This document shows positions 26,161 to 36,431 of a stretch of DNA of 64,000 bases, one piece after another (position 1 is the stretch's first letter; the number at the start of each line of letters is the position of its first letter). A model generated the notes under the pieces. That model did no database searches, was not told the origin of the DNA, and was given only the letters and a program-made list of their open reading frames with translations. Origin of the DNA: Pedobacter cryoconitis (GTDB taxonomy: Bacteria > Bacteroidota > Bacteroidia > Sphingobacteriales > Sphingobacteriaceae); contig NZ_JACHCC010000003.1 in assembly GCF_014207135.1 (NCBI RefSeq), positions 284,701 to 348,700 on the forward strand, in the 5' to 3' direction. The position numbers were made by a program, and so were the translations under genes.

Positions 26161-26715
26161 ATGGGGGAAAAGATCATATCAAAAATCATAGGTACATTAA
26201 CCGGGGATGATAGTCTTTTAGACTGGTGGATAGGAGAGGAGATCAATATTCCATTTTTTGAAGGAGAGAAAGTCGGGATCAGTTTTACAGACTATGATCC
26301 GGAAACTGACGAAACATTTCTGGAAGAAGCAGATGAGGCGCTGAAACATTTTCTGGCATTAAAGACTACTGACCGGGAGGCCGTTTCTCACCTGGTCTAT
26401 AAAAATTGTCTCGATTTTCTGGATACTATTGAACCTGATGAAGCAGATGCTGATTTAAGGTCAATCACCCATGAAAATGAAATCTGGAAGTTTGTACAGC
26501 CTACAGAGATTTATGTAACCAGAAGGCTCTACGAGGATGAGAACATTTATATCCAGGTAGCCTGTAGCTGCGACTGGGAACAGGAACACGGTCTGCAACT
26601 GGTTTTCAGACAAGGCAAAAAGCTAACCAGAATAAGTGGTCAGGATGGCCATCTGACAGATGCAGATGCTTATGGAAAACCGGACAGCGAAGATTTATTA
26701 TTATCTCAGTTCTAG
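26161..26715 (+). CDS. DUF6985-like cytoplasmic protein
   Basis: The 184-residue acidic protein has no signal or membrane segment. The C-terminal part CSCDWEQEHGLQLVFRQGKKL with a following GQDGHLTDADAYG is the pattern seen in DUF6985 proteins, some of which sit near polymorphic toxins as immunity-like proteins. No toxin gene is adjacent here. Its stop overlaps the convergent HD gene by 4 bp. Confidence 0.6.
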   Translation: MGEKIISKIIGTLTGDDSLLDWWIGEEINIPFFEGEKVGISFTDYDPETDETFLEEADEALKHFLALKTTDREAVSHLVYKNCLDFLDTIEPDEADADLRSITHENEIWKFVQPTEIYVTRRLYEDENIYIQVACSCDWEQEHGLQLVFRQGKKLTRISGQDGHLTDADAYGKPDSEDLLLSQF

Positions 26716-27314
26716 TTCTTTTCTTCCTTTCTCAGATACCCTTTTTCTACGCTGTCATCAATCAGTGTTTTGGTGAAATCCCAGATTGGCTGTGATCCGT
26801 GACGGATGCCGCTGACTCTTTTAATTACTGTGGCGTACTCTACATCATATTCCATCCAGGTACCTCCCTGATTAGATGCGTTTTGCAGAATAGGCTCCAG
26901 ACGATCCATTGAACGGGCAAATTTTGCCTCTGGCGTATCACCAGTTTCAAATTCTTCCCAGATGGCGATAAATTCTTCTGCCTGTTCAGCCGGGAGCAGA
27001 CCAAATATCCTTTCGGCCGCCTGACGTTCCAAAACTGTATTATCATGGTTTACTACAGTGTCATAAAGGAAAATATCACCGGAATCTATTTCAACTACAT
27101 CATGGATCAGCAGCATTTTGATGACTTTCAGGATGTCCACCGGTTCGTTGGCATGTTCGGCCAGTGTCAACGCCATGACAGCCAGATGCCAGCTGTGTTC
27201 AGCATCATTTTCCCGGCGGTCACTATTAAAAAGACGGGTTTTACGCTGAATGTATTTGAGCTTATCAATTTCGTGAATGAAGGCAATCTGCTTTAATATT
27301 TTGTCGGAACTCAT
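26712..27314 (-). CDS. HD-domain phosphohydrolase, YfbR-like
   Basis: The likely start is the ATG at 27314 (MSSDKILKQIAFIHEIDKLK), giving 200 residues. A longer open frame extends upstream to 27443 but adds a poorly conserved-looking tail. The HD motif is complete: His in NDAEHSWHLAV, His-Asp in LLIHDVVEIDSGD, and a distal Asp in ARSMDRLEP. Related enzymes hydrolyse 5'-deoxynucleotides. The substrate is inferred from the family. Confidence 0.85.
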   Translation of the reverse strand: MSSDKILKQIAFIHEIDKLKYIQRKTRLFNSDRRENDAEHSWHLAVMALTLAEHANEPVDILKVIKMLLIHDVVEIDSGDIFLYDTVVNHDNTVLERQAAERIFGLLPAEQAEEFIAIWEEFETGDTPEAKFARSMDRLEPILQNASNQGGTWMEYDVEYATVIKRVSGIRHGSQPIWDFTKTLIDDSVEKGYLRKEEKN

Positions 27315-27508
27315 AATAGTTAAATAGTTTTCAAATATAAAATTACAAAAGCATGTATTCAATGTTTTTGGGGAAAATGGAAAGAAAACAATAAAAACGC
27401 CTGAGATTCTACATCTTAAAGTAGAATTTGCTATTAGTTGCATCTATTTTTGCAATATATAACGGCATAGAATTTTTTTAAATTAAATTTGCGCCATAAA
27501 AACATACC

Positions 27509-30500
27509 ATGATTTATTTCTTCTCCAACGAGCTTAATACTGTTTTTGCTTTACAATCAGAGCGAACCCTCTCATCGTCAGATATTTCAAAATTAACCTG
27601 GCTGTTTGGCGGTGCACAATTCAAACAAGAAACCGTTTTAACGGAGTTCTTTATTGGCCCACGTGCTGCAATGGTAACCCCATGGAGTACAAATGCTGTT
27701 GAAATTACCCAGAATATGGATATTCATGGTATCATCAGGATTGAAGAGTTTAAAAATACAAAGGCAGACTTCACAGATTTTGATCCGATGCTGTTTCAAA
27801 AGTATAATGAACTGAATCAGGACATTTATACCATCAGTATTAAACCGGAACCAATTCTGGAAATCGCTGATATTGCAGCATACAATCAGCAGGAAGGACT
27901 TTCATTAAGCGAAGAAGAAATAGATTACCTGAATAAACTGTCAGAGAAACTGGGCCGTAAACTGACGGATTCAGAAGTATTTGGGTTTTCACAGGTAAAT
28001 TCAGAACACTGCCGTCACAAAATTTTCAATGGAACATTTGTGATAGATGGTGAAGAACAACCTTCATCTTTATTCAAACTAATCCGTAAAACCTCTGAAA
28101 CCAATCCAAACGGAATTGTTTCAGCATATAAAGATAACGTAGCCTTTGTTAAAGGACCTAAAGTTCAGCAGTTTGCTCCTAAAAGAGCAGATGTACCTGA
28201 TTATTATGAAATCAAAGATTTTGACTCAGTAATTTCACTGAAAGCAGAAACGCACAATTTCCCGACTACTGTAGAGCCTTTCAACGGAGCTGCAACAGGA
28301 TCAGGCGGAGAGATCAGGGACAGACTTGCCGGCGGACAAGGTTCATTACCTCTTGCTGGTACAGCTGTGTATATGACATCTTTCTCCCGTCTGGAAGAAA
28401 ATCGTCCATGGGAAAAAGCAGTTAATGAAAGAGACTGGTTATATCAGACACCAATGGATATATTAATCAAGGCTTCTAACGGAGCTTCTGATTTTGGTAA
28501 TAAGTTTGGTCAACCGCTGATCACAGGTTCTATCCTCACTTTTGAGCACGAAGAAGAGGCAAGAAAACTAGGTTATGATAAAGTAATCATGCAGGCCGGG
28601 GGAGTAGGTTACGGAAAAGCTGATCAGGCTAAAAAAGCAAAACCATCTCTTAACGATAAGATTGTTGTATTAGGTGGAGAAAATTATAGAATCGGAATGG
28701 GAGGCGCTGCGGTATCTTCAGCAGATACTGGTGCATTGGGATCAGGTATCGAGCTGAATGCGATACAACGTTCTAATCCTGAAATGCAGAAAAGAGTAGC
28801 CAACGCTGTACGTGGAATGGTAGAGAGCGATCATAATACTATCGTTTCCATTCATGATCACGGGGCAGGCGGACACTTAAACTGTCTTTCTGAGCTGGTA
28901 GAAGAAACAGGAGGTAAAATTGACCTGGATAAACTGCCGGTTGGTGATCCGACACTATCTGCCAAAGAAATCATAGGTAATGAATCCCAGGAACGTATGG
29001 GACTGGTAATCGGCCAGGAGAACATAGAAACCCTGCAAAAAATTGCTGACCGTGAAAGGGCTCCAATGTATACTGTAGGTGAGGTTACTGGTGATCACCG
29101 GTTTACTTTTGAATCAGCAACCAATGGTGCCAGGCCAATGGACCTGAAAATGGAAGACATGTTCGGCAGCTCTCCAAAAGTGATCATGCAGGATAAAACA
29201 GTGACCAGGAAATACGAAGCTGTAACTTATGATACCACGCAGCTGAATACCTATCTGGAACAGGTCCTGCAATTAGAAGCAGTAGCCAGTAAAGATTGGT
29301 TAACCAATAAAGTTGACCGTTGTGTGGGCGGAAGAGTAGCCAAACAGCAATGTGCCGGCCCTCTTCAGCTTCCTTTGAATAACTGTGGTGTGATGGCATT
29401 GGATTTCCAGGGAAAAGATGGTATTGCCACTTCAATCGGACATGCGCCACTTTCAGCATTAATTGATCCTGCTGCGGGAAGCCGGAATGCTATCGCCGAA
29501 TCACTGTCCAATATTGTATGGGCACCCTTAAAGGATGGTCTGGAAAGTATTTCACTTTCAGCAAACTGGATGTGGGCTTGTAAAAACGAAGGAGAAGATG
29601 CAAGATTATATAAAGCAGTAAAAGCCTGTTCAGAATTTGCGATTAATTTAGGAATTAACATTCCTACAGGGAAAGACTCTCTTTCCATGAAACAAAAATA
29701 TAAAGACGGCGAAGTTATTGCTCCCGGTACAGTAATTATTTCTGCTGCCGGACATTGCGATGATATCACTGCAGTTGTAGAACCTGTACTGCGTAAAAAT
29801 GGCGGAGCTATTTATTATGTTAATCTTTCGGGTGATCAATATAAACTGGGTGGTTCTTCATTCGCTCAGATCCTGAACAAAATAGGTACTGAAACTCCTG
29901 ATGTACTGGATGCAGCTCAGTTTAAAACTACCTTTAATACACTTCAGGAGTTAATCAAAGCTGGTAAAGTACAGGCCGGACATGATATAGGCAGTGGTGG
30001 TCTGATCACTACGCTTTTAGAGTTATGTTTTGCAGACCGTAATCTGGGTGCAACTATAGATCTGTCTTCATTAGGAGATCAGGATATCATAGAAACTCTT
30101 TTTGCTGAGAACATAGGTATCGTATTCCAGGCTGAGGAAGGTGCTGAAGCTATACTGAAAGCTAATGGAGTAGCTTATCATCAAATCGGTACAGTTAATG
30201 AAGAGGCTAAATTAAATGTTAAAAATGCTTCAGGAAACTGGAGTTTTGATATAGATCACCTGCGTGATGTATGGTTTAAAACATCTTATCTGCTTGATCA
30301 GAAACAAAGTGGTAAAGTAAAAGCTAAAGAACGTTTTGATAACTATAAAAATCATGTCCTGAATTATAGTTTCCCATTGAGCTTTGATGGAAAGAAACCA
30401 GTGATAGATCCTTCTAAACCAAGACCTAAGGCCGCTGTTATCCGTGAAAAGGGGAGTAACTCGGAGAGAGAGCTGGCAAATGCGATGTACCTGGCTGGAT

Positions 30501-31174
30501 TTGATGTCAAAGATGTACACATGACTGATTTGATTTCAGGAAGAGAGACTCTGGAAGACATACAGTTCATTGGTGCAGTTGGTGGATTCTCCAATTCAGA
30601 TGTACTGGGTTCTGCCAAAGGATGGGCGGGTGCATTTCTTTACAATGAAAAGGCTAAGATAGCACTCGAAAACTTCTTTAAACGTGAGGACACACTGTCT
30701 GTTGGTATTTGTAACGGATGTCAGTTATTCATTGAACTGGGTCTGATTAATGAAGATCATGCAGAAAAGCCTAAAATGTTACATAATGAAAGTGCTAAAC
30801 ATGAGAGTGGTTTCACCTCATTAACGATACAGGAAAACAATTCAGTAATGCTTTCGAGCCTTGCCGGAAGTACCCTGGGGGTATGGATCTCACATGGAGA
30901 AGGTAAATTCCAGCTTCCATATGCAGAAGATCAATATCAGATTGTATCGAAATATGCTTATGAAAGTTATCCGGCTAATCCTAACGGATCGGACTACAAT
31001 ACAGCAATGTTATGTGATCGTTCCGGAAGACACCTGGTGATGATGCCGCATATTGAACGTTCCTTATTCCAATGGCACTGGGCTAATTATCCTGAGGGAC
31101 GTAAAGATGAGGTTTCACCATGGATGGAAGCTTTTGTGAATGCAAGAGAGTGGATTGAGCAATTAGAGAAATAG
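27509..31174 (+). CDS. purL: Phosphoribosylformylglycinamidine synthase
   Basis: The 1221-residue single-chain FGAM synthase converts FGAR, glutamine and ATP to FGAM in purine biosynthesis. The order is an N-terminal PurS-like part, two AIRS-type ATP domains (SQVNSEHCRHK near 165, KAETHNFPT near 245, GIATSIGHAP in the second half) and a C-terminal class I glutaminase with nucleophile Cys1068 (GICNGCQLF) and SHGEGKF. The length fits the large-type PurL. It is monocistronic and ends before a strong terminator. A TAAATTTG element at 27484-27491 could be its -7 box. Confidence 0.98.
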   Translation: MIYFFSNELNTVFALQSERTLSSSDISKLTWLFGGAQFKQETVLTEFFIGPRAAMVTPWSTNAVEITQNMDIHGIIRIEEFKNTKADFTDFDPMLFQKYNELNQDIYTISIKPEPILEIADIAAYNQQEGLSLSEEEIDYLNKLSEKLGRKLTDSEVFGFSQVNSEHCRHKIFNGTFVIDGEEQPSSLFKLIRKTSETNPNGIVSAYKDNVAFVKGPKVQQFAPKRADVPDYYEIKDFDSVISLKAETHNFPTTVEPFNGAATGSGGEIRDRLAGGQGSLPLAGTAVYMTSFSRLEENRPWEKAVNERDWLYQTPMDILIKASNGASDFGNKFGQPLITGSILTFEHEEEARKLGYDKVIMQAGGVGYGKADQAKKAKPSLNDKIVVLGGENYRIGMGGAAVSSADTGALGSGIELNAIQRSNPEMQKRVANAVRGMVESDHNTIVSIHDHGAGGHLNCLSELVEETGGKIDLDKLPVGDPTLSAKEIIGNESQERMGLVIGQENIETLQKIADRERAPMYTVGEVTGDHRFTFESATNGARPMDLKMEDMFGSSPKVIMQDKTVTRKYEAVTYDTTQLNTYLEQVLQLEAVASKDWLTNKVDRCVGGRVAKQQCAGPLQLPLNNCGVMALDFQGKDGIATSIGHAPLSALIDPAAGSRNAIAESLSNIVWAPLKDGLESISLSANWMWACKNEGEDARLYKAVKACSEFAINLGINIPTGKDSLSMKQKYKDGEVIAPGTVIISAAGHCDDITAVVEPVLRKNGGAIYYVNLSGDQYKLGGSSFAQILNKIGTETPDVLDAAQFKTTFNTLQELIKAGKVQAGHDIGSGGLITTLLELCFADRNLGATIDLSSLGDQDIIETLFAENIGIVFQAEEGAEAILKANGVAYHQIGTVNEEAKLNVKNASGNWSFDIDHLRDVWFKTSYLLDQKQSGKVKAKERFDNYKNHVLNYSFPLSFDGKKPVIDPSKPRPKAAVIREKGSNSERELANAMYLAGFDVKDVHMTDLISGRETLEDIQFIGAVGGFSNSDVLGSAKGWAGAFLYNEKAKIALENFFKREDTLSVGICNGCQLFIELGLINEDHAEKPKMLHNESAKHESGFTSLTIQENNSVMLSSLAGSTLGVWISHGEGKFQLPYAEDQYQIVSKYAYESYPANPNGSDYNTAMLCDRSGRHLVMMPHIERSLFQWHWANYPEGRKDEVSPWMEAFVNAREWIEQLEK

Positions 31175-31196
31175 AACAAGATTTATAATTTAATCC

Positions 31197-31237
31197 AATT
31201 GGTTCAGAATTTATAAATTCTGAACCAATTTTTTTTT
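31197..31237 (+). terminator. Terminator after purL
   Basis: A perfect 34-bp inverted repeat (arm AATTGGTTCAGAATTTA and its complement, 31197-31230) is followed directly by a T-run to 31237. It sits 22 bp after the purL stop and is a typical intrinsic terminator, probably also blocking opposite transcripts. Confidence 0.88.
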
Positions 31238-32146
31238 GCTCAACTGTAAGTAGAATCTGAAGGATGTGTAAGCTTATAAATTGAAACTGTTTTGTTATCA
31301 ATTGTTAGTAATAAGATTTTATTAAAGATTTTGCCGCTGTTATAACTTGTCTGGTTTCAAGATTCATTATTTGAATATGGTTCCAGGCTATGCCGAAGAT
31401 GAGGTAAGGTACTACCTCTTATCTAATGTCATTTTTAATGTCTATTCAGTATATACCAAAACTATCAATTACTGTAACCGGAAGCAAATCAGATCTGAAC
31501 CCAGATGTGCTCCATATTGAGTATGAATATTTCGAAAAATAAAAAAAAACAAAATAAAATATTGTTGTTTTTTAGCTGTGTTATTTCTTCCTCTTTTTTA
31601 AGCTTGTAATTAGCTAGCCGGAGCGTAGAAAAAGAAGAATTGAGTATCCGGATTGACCATTTGGTGAATGCCAGGAAATCAAGCCGTACTTCTTCTGACA
31701 CCCTATTTTTTACAAAGATCTTTCCTATTTCTACCTACGGTTTTTTGATTTTTGAGCTATTAAGAAACACCAGAATTCAAGTCTTATTTCAACCAATATT
31801 TTCGGAATATTTTCACCTTTTATAAGCAGCTAAAATGGGCTGTTTTCTGATCGATATTCGTCACAGAGGCTAAAAACACAGAAATTTTGCTTACCTTTGT
31901 CATGTTTTTAATTTAAACGTCCGCTGTTATGACGCCATCTGAGCGTTAAATTCTAGAAAGAAACAGCACAATATCTGTTTAAATATCCGGGGAATTTACT
32001 CCCTGGTCATTTCCTAATTAATGTTTTATTTAAAGCATTTTATGGTATGCGGCAATCATGTCTGCATATATAAATTATTTATTTGAAACCTGCATGAGCT
32101 TACAGTTCAGGAAAGCAATATTAAGCTTATGCGAGTTTCATGACAT
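31238..32146. other. Long AT-rich intergenic region before the betaine transport genes
   Basis: This 909-bp stretch has no convincing gene; the few short frames lack protein-like composition. A possible Bacteroidota -7 element TACCTTTG lies at 31892-31899, directly followed by an imperfect hairpin (arms AATTTAAACG 31910-31919 and CGTTAAATT 31944-31952). That arrangement would leave a leader of about 240 nt before the porin gene. Nothing else is recognisable. Confidence 0.4.
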
Positions 32147-33337
32147 TTGAAAAAAAGAAAGATGAAATTAAAATTACAGCACGTCTTAAGCTGTATTGTA
32201 CTTGCCGTTATACTACCGTTATCATTAATAGCCCAAGACTCTACTCGAACCAAACAGGATACAGCCCTTACTCCATCACGACCGGCTAAACCCGTATTTA
32301 AAATAGGCGGAGCACTGAGATTCAACTATAATCTGTCTTCCTGGAAAAAGGAACAAGTTAAAAGAGGAGGTGATTTTGGTTTGGATATGTTTCGCGTCAA
32401 CGCAGATGTCTCTTATCAAAAACTGGATTTTCATGCAGAATACCGTTTCTACTCTAAAGATTTTGGCGGAAGTTTTCTAAAAGAAGGTTATGTCAGGTAC
32501 CTGATTAACGATAGTACAAATATAGCTGTCGGACTGGTTCAGAATCCCTTTGGAAATACAACTTATAATTCTCATAACTGGTTTTTTAATCTTCCTTATT
32601 ATGTGGGTTTTGAAGATAAATTCTCTATGGGTATTAATTTTCATCAGCGAAGGAAACGCTGGATCTACGATATAGCCTTTTTCAAAAATGCAATGGAATT
32701 GAATTTTGGGGATAAAAGCTCCATAGATCCATCCAGATATTCTTATGATGTAGCCGGAAGAAATAAAGAAGTTAATCAGGCTAATATCAAGACAGAATAC
32801 CTGTTAGCAGAAGACAAGAAAATTGGTGTTTCAGGAATGCTTGGCGGAGTTTACAATATCCCCACCGGCAGAATGGGTGCCAGATGGGCTGCGGCTTTAC
32901 ATGCGGATCTGACTTTTGATAAACTGAACGTGAAACTTCAGTCTATGTATTATCAATACAACCTGTCAGATTCTTTAGCCTTTAAAAATACAGTACAGCT
33001 GGCGGCATACGGCTCTTCTTATGAGATTGCCCGCAAAGCTTACCTGCATACTGTTTCTTTTGCCTATACACAACCCCTGAAGCTGGGTCCGGTTAAATCA
33101 CTCGTTTTTTATGAGAACTATTCTTATATGAATAAGCCGCAAACTGGGTTTAAAGATACGCAGATGAATGTATTGGGTTGTATGATCAATGCAGGAAACC
33201 TGGTGACTTATGTGGATTGGGCAGCTGGAAAAAATCAACCCTGGCTGGGGCCTGAATGGCAAAATGGATTGTCATCAGGTAATCCGGATGCGAGATGGCA
33301 CAGCCGGTTTAACATTAACATCGGTTATTATTTTTAA
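32147..33337 (+). CDS. Outer-membrane porin-like protein linked to betaine uptake
   Basis: The 396-residue outer-membrane beta-barrel protein has a signal peptide ending LSLIAQD. Met6 (position 32162) is an equally likely start. The barrel shows the alternating strands and aromatic ends of phosphate-selective-porin-like proteins, with YRFYSKDFGG, EGYVRYLINDS and a C-terminal FNINIGYYF ending in Phe. It precedes the glycine betaine ABC importer by 20 bp on the same strand, so it probably provides the outer-membrane passage for that osmolyte (inference from context). Confidence 0.75.
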   Translation: MKKRKMKLKLQHVLSCIVLAVILPLSLIAQDSTRTKQDTALTPSRPAKPVFKIGGALRFNYNLSSWKKEQVKRGGDFGLDMFRVNADVSYQKLDFHAEYRFYSKDFGGSFLKEGYVRYLINDSTNIAVGLVQNPFGNTTYNSHNWFFNLPYYVGFEDKFSMGINFHQRRKRWIYDIAFFKNAMELNFGDKSSIDPSRYSYDVAGRNKEVNQANIKTEYLLAEDKKIGVSGMLGGVYNIPTGRMGARWAAALHADLTFDKLNVKLQSMYYQYNLSDSLAFKNTVQLAAYGSSYEIARKAYLHTVSFAYTQPLKLGPVKSLVFYENYSYMNKPQTGFKDTQMNVLGCMINAGNLVTYVDWAAGKNQPWLGPEWQNGLSSGNPDARWHSRFNINIGYYF

Positions 33338-33357
33338 TATAAAATACTTATAAAGAT

Positions 33358-34596
33358 ATGTCTAAACTTAAAATAGAAGACCTTACACTAATTTTCGGAA
33401 AAGAAAAAGAGGAGGCACTTAAACTTTTAAAGCTTGGAAAAAGCAAAGCTGATATTTTAAAAGAAACCGGTTGTACTATAGCCGTTAAAAATGCAGCATT
33501 TAACATAGAAAAAGGTGAGTTTTTTGTGATTATGGGTTTATCCGGCAGTGGAAAATCCAGTTTGTTGCGATGTCTTAACCGTTTGATCGAACCAACTTCG
33601 GGAAATGTAATCCTGAATGAGGTAAATATTACCAGTTTGGGTGATAAAGAGTTACAACAAGTCCGCAGGAAAGAAATGGCCATGGTTTTTCAGAATTTTG
33701 GTCTGCTGCCTCACCGTACGGTACTGGAAAATGTAGCTTTTGGTCTGGAGCTTCAGGACATTCCAAAGGATGAACGGGAAGCGAAAGCCCAGTCAGTGAT
33801 TGATCTGGTTAGTCTGCGGGGTTATGAACATCAGAATACAGCAGAACTCTCAGGAGGAATGCAGCAACGTGTAGGATTAGCGAGGGCGCTGGCGAATGAT
33901 CCTGAGATCCTTTTAATGGATGAGGCTTTTTCTGCATTAGATCCGTTAATCCGTACACAGATGCAGGACGAGCTGATTGAACTGCAGGAGAAAATGCATA
34001 AAACCATTGTATTTATTACCCACGATCTGGATGAAGCTATCCGCCTGGGTGACCGTATCGCCATTATGAAAGATGGAGAGATTATACAAATTGGTACACC
34101 AGAAGATATCCTGACTAACCCTGCAACGGATTATGTTTCTTCTTTTGTAGAGAAGGTTGACAGAAAATCTATTATAACTGCAGCCAGTCTGCTATTCGAA
34201 AAACCAACAGTGGCCATTTTTAAAAAGGATGGGGTAGAAGGCAGTCTGCGGAAAATGCGTACCTCAGGGCTGACCGCATTACCAGCTGTTTCAGTTGATA
34301 AGCACTTCCTGGGTTTTGTTTATTTAAAAGATATCCTTGAACTGAAAGCGAAAGGGCATCATACTATTGAAATGGCTATTGTGAAAGATGTACCTGTGGC
34401 TTATCCTGAAACAACAGTAGAACAGATGCTCCCTTTTATTGCTGAAAACGGCAGACCGGTTCCTATTATAGATAAACAGACCAATAAACTTCTTGGAATT
34501 GTTGCACAAACTTCATTGCTGATCGAGACTACCGGGACTTCGTGGGAAAATGTAACCGGAAATTCAATTGATAATCTACAAAACGAAATAATATAA
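33358..34596 (+). CDS. proV: Glycine betaine/proline betaine ABC transporter ATPase with CBS domains
   Basis: The 412-residue ATPase belongs to the ProU/OpuA importer. It has Walker A GLSGSGKSS, Q-loop MVFQNFGLLPH, signature LSGGMQQRVGLARAL and Walker B ILLMDEAFSALD with FITHDLDEA. A tandem CBS region (about 275-400) follows, which in OpuA senses ionic strength. The N-terminal extension with KLGKSKADILKETGC is typical of the family. It is directly followed by the permease gene (1 bp gap). Confidence 0.95.
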   Translation: MSKLKIEDLTLIFGKEKEEALKLLKLGKSKADILKETGCTIAVKNAAFNIEKGEFFVIMGLSGSGKSSLLRCLNRLIEPTSGNVILNEVNITSLGDKELQQVRRKEMAMVFQNFGLLPHRTVLENVAFGLELQDIPKDEREAKAQSVIDLVSLRGYEHQNTAELSGGMQQRVGLARALANDPEILLMDEAFSALDPLIRTQMQDELIELQEKMHKTIVFITHDLDEAIRLGDRIAIMKDGEIIQIGTPEDILTNPATDYVSSFVEKVDRKSIITAASLLFEKPTVAIFKKDGVEGSLRKMRTSGLTALPAVSVDKHFLGFVYLKDILELKAKGHHTIEMAIVKDVPVAYPETTVEQMLPFIAENGRPVPIIDKQTNKLLGIVAQTSLLIETTGTSWENVTGNSIDNLQNEII

Positions 34597-34597
34597 C

Positions 34598-35416
34598 ATG
34601 ATACATATAGGACCTTATATAGAAGAATTAATCAATTGGCTCACCAATAATTTTGGAGCCTTATTTAGTATAATCAAACTCATTGTCATCTCTGTTGTTG
34701 ATTCTGTCGAGTGGATCTTTATGTTCCCGCCATTTTACGTTGTCATCCTGCTGATTACTTTCCTGGCCTGGAAAAGGACAGGACTAGGGGTGACTATCCT
34801 GACCCTTGCGGGTTTAACGCTCATCTGGGCAATGGGATACTGGGCACAGACTATGGCTACACTGGCACTGATCTTATCTTCTGCTTTTATAGCTTTGGTG
34901 ATAGGGATTCCAATGGGGATCTGGGCAGCAAAGAAACCGCTGGTTGGAAAACTGATGAGACCAGTTCTCGACCTGATGCAAACTATGCCCGCTTTTGTTT
35001 ACCTGATCCCTGCGGTATTATTCTTCGGATTGGGAAAAGTACCCGGAGCTTTTGCGACCATTATTTTTGCGATGCCCCCTGCTGTACGTTTAACAACTCT
35101 GGGAATCAGTCAGGTGCCAAAAGATATTGTCGAAGCTACCCGGTCATTCGGAGCTACATCCAGACAATTACTATTCAAAGTAGAATTGCCGCTTGCTTTA
35201 CCAACTATACTCGCTGGTGTTAATCAAACCATTATGATGGCTCTTTCTATGGTGGTTATCTCTGCGATGATCGCTGCCGGAGGGCTAGGTGAGGTTGTCC
35301 TTAAAGGGATTACACAACTTAAAATAGGATTAGGATTTGAAGGTGGAATTGCGGTTGTGATCCTGGCTGTTATCTTGGACCGGATCACACAGTCTTTCGG
35401 TATGAAAAAAAGATAA
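34598..35416 (+). CDS. proW: Glycine betaine ABC transporter permease
   Basis: The 272-residue inner-membrane permease has about seven hydrophobic segments. The BPD_transp_1 region carries MQTMPAFVYLIPAVLFFG and the cytoplasmic coupling loop EATRSFGATSRQLLFKVELPLALPTILAGVNQ. It sits between the ATPase and the substrate-binding gene in the expected ProU order. Confidence 0.95.
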   Translation: MIHIGPYIEELINWLTNNFGALFSIIKLIVISVVDSVEWIFMFPPFYVVILLITFLAWKRTGLGVTILTLAGLTLIWAMGYWAQTMATLALILSSAFIALVIGIPMGIWAAKKPLVGKLMRPVLDLMQTMPAFVYLIPAVLFFGLGKVPGAFATIIFAMPPAVRLTTLGISQVPKDIVEATRSFGATSRQLLFKVELPLALPTILAGVNQTIMMALSMVVISAMIAAGGLGEVVLKGITQLKIGLGFEGGIAVVILAVILDRITQSFGMKKR

Positions 35417-35476
35417 CCAGCTCATTTTTCAACCAAACAATTTTAATATTTAATACTCAAAAATAAATTTATTCAA

Positions 35477-36343
35477 ATGAAGAAAGTAATTAGCGGATTA
35501 TTAATCGCACTGACAATAAGTATGATTTATTCATGTGGTGGGGCAAGTAATGACAAGAAAGTAACCATTGCTTATGTAAACTGGGCAGAGGGGGTAGCAA
35601 TGACTCAATTGTCAAAAGTATTGCTAGAGAAAGAGGGATATACTGTTGAACTGAAAAACGCAGATGTTGCCCCGGTTTTTGCTGCGGTTGCAGGTGGCGA
35701 TGCTGATATTTTTATGGATACCTGGATGCCAGTTACACACAAAGAATATATGGACAAATTCGGTGCAAAACTGGAAGTCCTGGGCACAAATTATACCAAT
35801 GCAAGGATTGGTTTTGTTGTTCCGGATTACGTGAAAATTAACAGTATCGAAGAATTGAATGCAAATGCTTCACTTTTTGATGGCAAAATTATAGGAATTG
35901 ATGCCGGGGCCGGGATTATGAACAAAGCAGAAGCTGCAATTAAAGATTATAAATTAAAACTTGAATTGCAGTCGGCGAGTGAAGCAGCAATGCTTGCTAT
36001 CTTAAAAAAGAGCATTGATGCCGGAAAACCAGTGGTGATTACCGGCTGGTCTCCGCATTATATTTTCAGTACTTATAAACTGAAATTTTTAAGTGACCCA
36101 AAACATGTTTTTGGAGATGTCGAAACTTTACAGACTGTTGCCAACAAGGATTTTGTGAAATTAAACCCTCAGGTAAGTTCTTTCTTCAGAAATTTTCAGT
36201 TGAATGATGCACAGTTAGGTTCGTTGATGGCTGCTTTAAAAGGGGCAGATGACGAAAAAGCTGCTATAGAAAAATGGCTGACACAAAACAGCGAATTTAA
36301 TGTCCGTTTGAGCTCTTTTCTGAAAACAGCTTCTGTAAAGTAA
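35477..36343 (+). CDS. proX: Glycine betaine substrate-binding lipoprotein
   Basis: The 288-residue OpuAC/ProX-type binding protein is anchored as a lipoprotein (signal ends MIYSC, Cys20). Ligand-box aromatic residues are visible in YVNWAEG, MDTWMP and ITGWSPHYIF, as expected for a quaternary-amine cage. It completes the importer with proV and proW. The 60-bp gap to proW carries no clear terminator. Confidence 0.93.
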   Translation: MKKVISGLLIALTISMIYSCGGASNDKKVTIAYVNWAEGVAMTQLSKVLLEKEGYTVELKNADVAPVFAAVAGGDADIFMDTWMPVTHKEYMDKFGAKLEVLGTNYTNARIGFVVPDYVKINSIEELNANASLFDGKIIGIDAGAGIMNKAEAAIKDYKLKLELQSASEAAMLAILKKSIDAGKPVVITGWSPHYIFSTYKLKFLSDPKHVFGDVETLQTVANKDFVKLNPQVSSFFRNFQLNDAQLGSLMAALKGADDEKAAIEKWLTQNSEFNVRLSSFLKTASVK

Positions 36344-36366
36344 TCATCCGGTTATAAAGAAATACC

Positions 36367-36424
36367 AAGGGTAAAAAACCTGGTGGAAGAATTATTTCTT
36401 TGCCTGGTGATTTACCCTTTTTTA
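36367..36424 (+). terminator. Weak hairpin after the betaine operon
   Basis: AAGGGTAAA pairs with TTTACCCTT over 9 bp, with a long loop of about 35 nt, and is followed by a T-run. The position between convergent genes supports a terminator. The long loop lowers confidence. Confidence 0.4.
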
Positions 36425-36431
36425 TGAGGGG

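Noticed and set aside
27447-27491. Full promoter before purL with TTTG and TAAATTTG
   Set aside because: The -7 element is good, but the nearest TTTG is about 31 bp upstream, too far for a -33 element, so only a tentative note was kept.
31489-31701. 70-residue minus-strand frame in the gap after purL
   Set aside because: It is AT-driven and rich in Phe/Asn/Lys runs, with no clear domain or signal and no conserved neighbour orientation.
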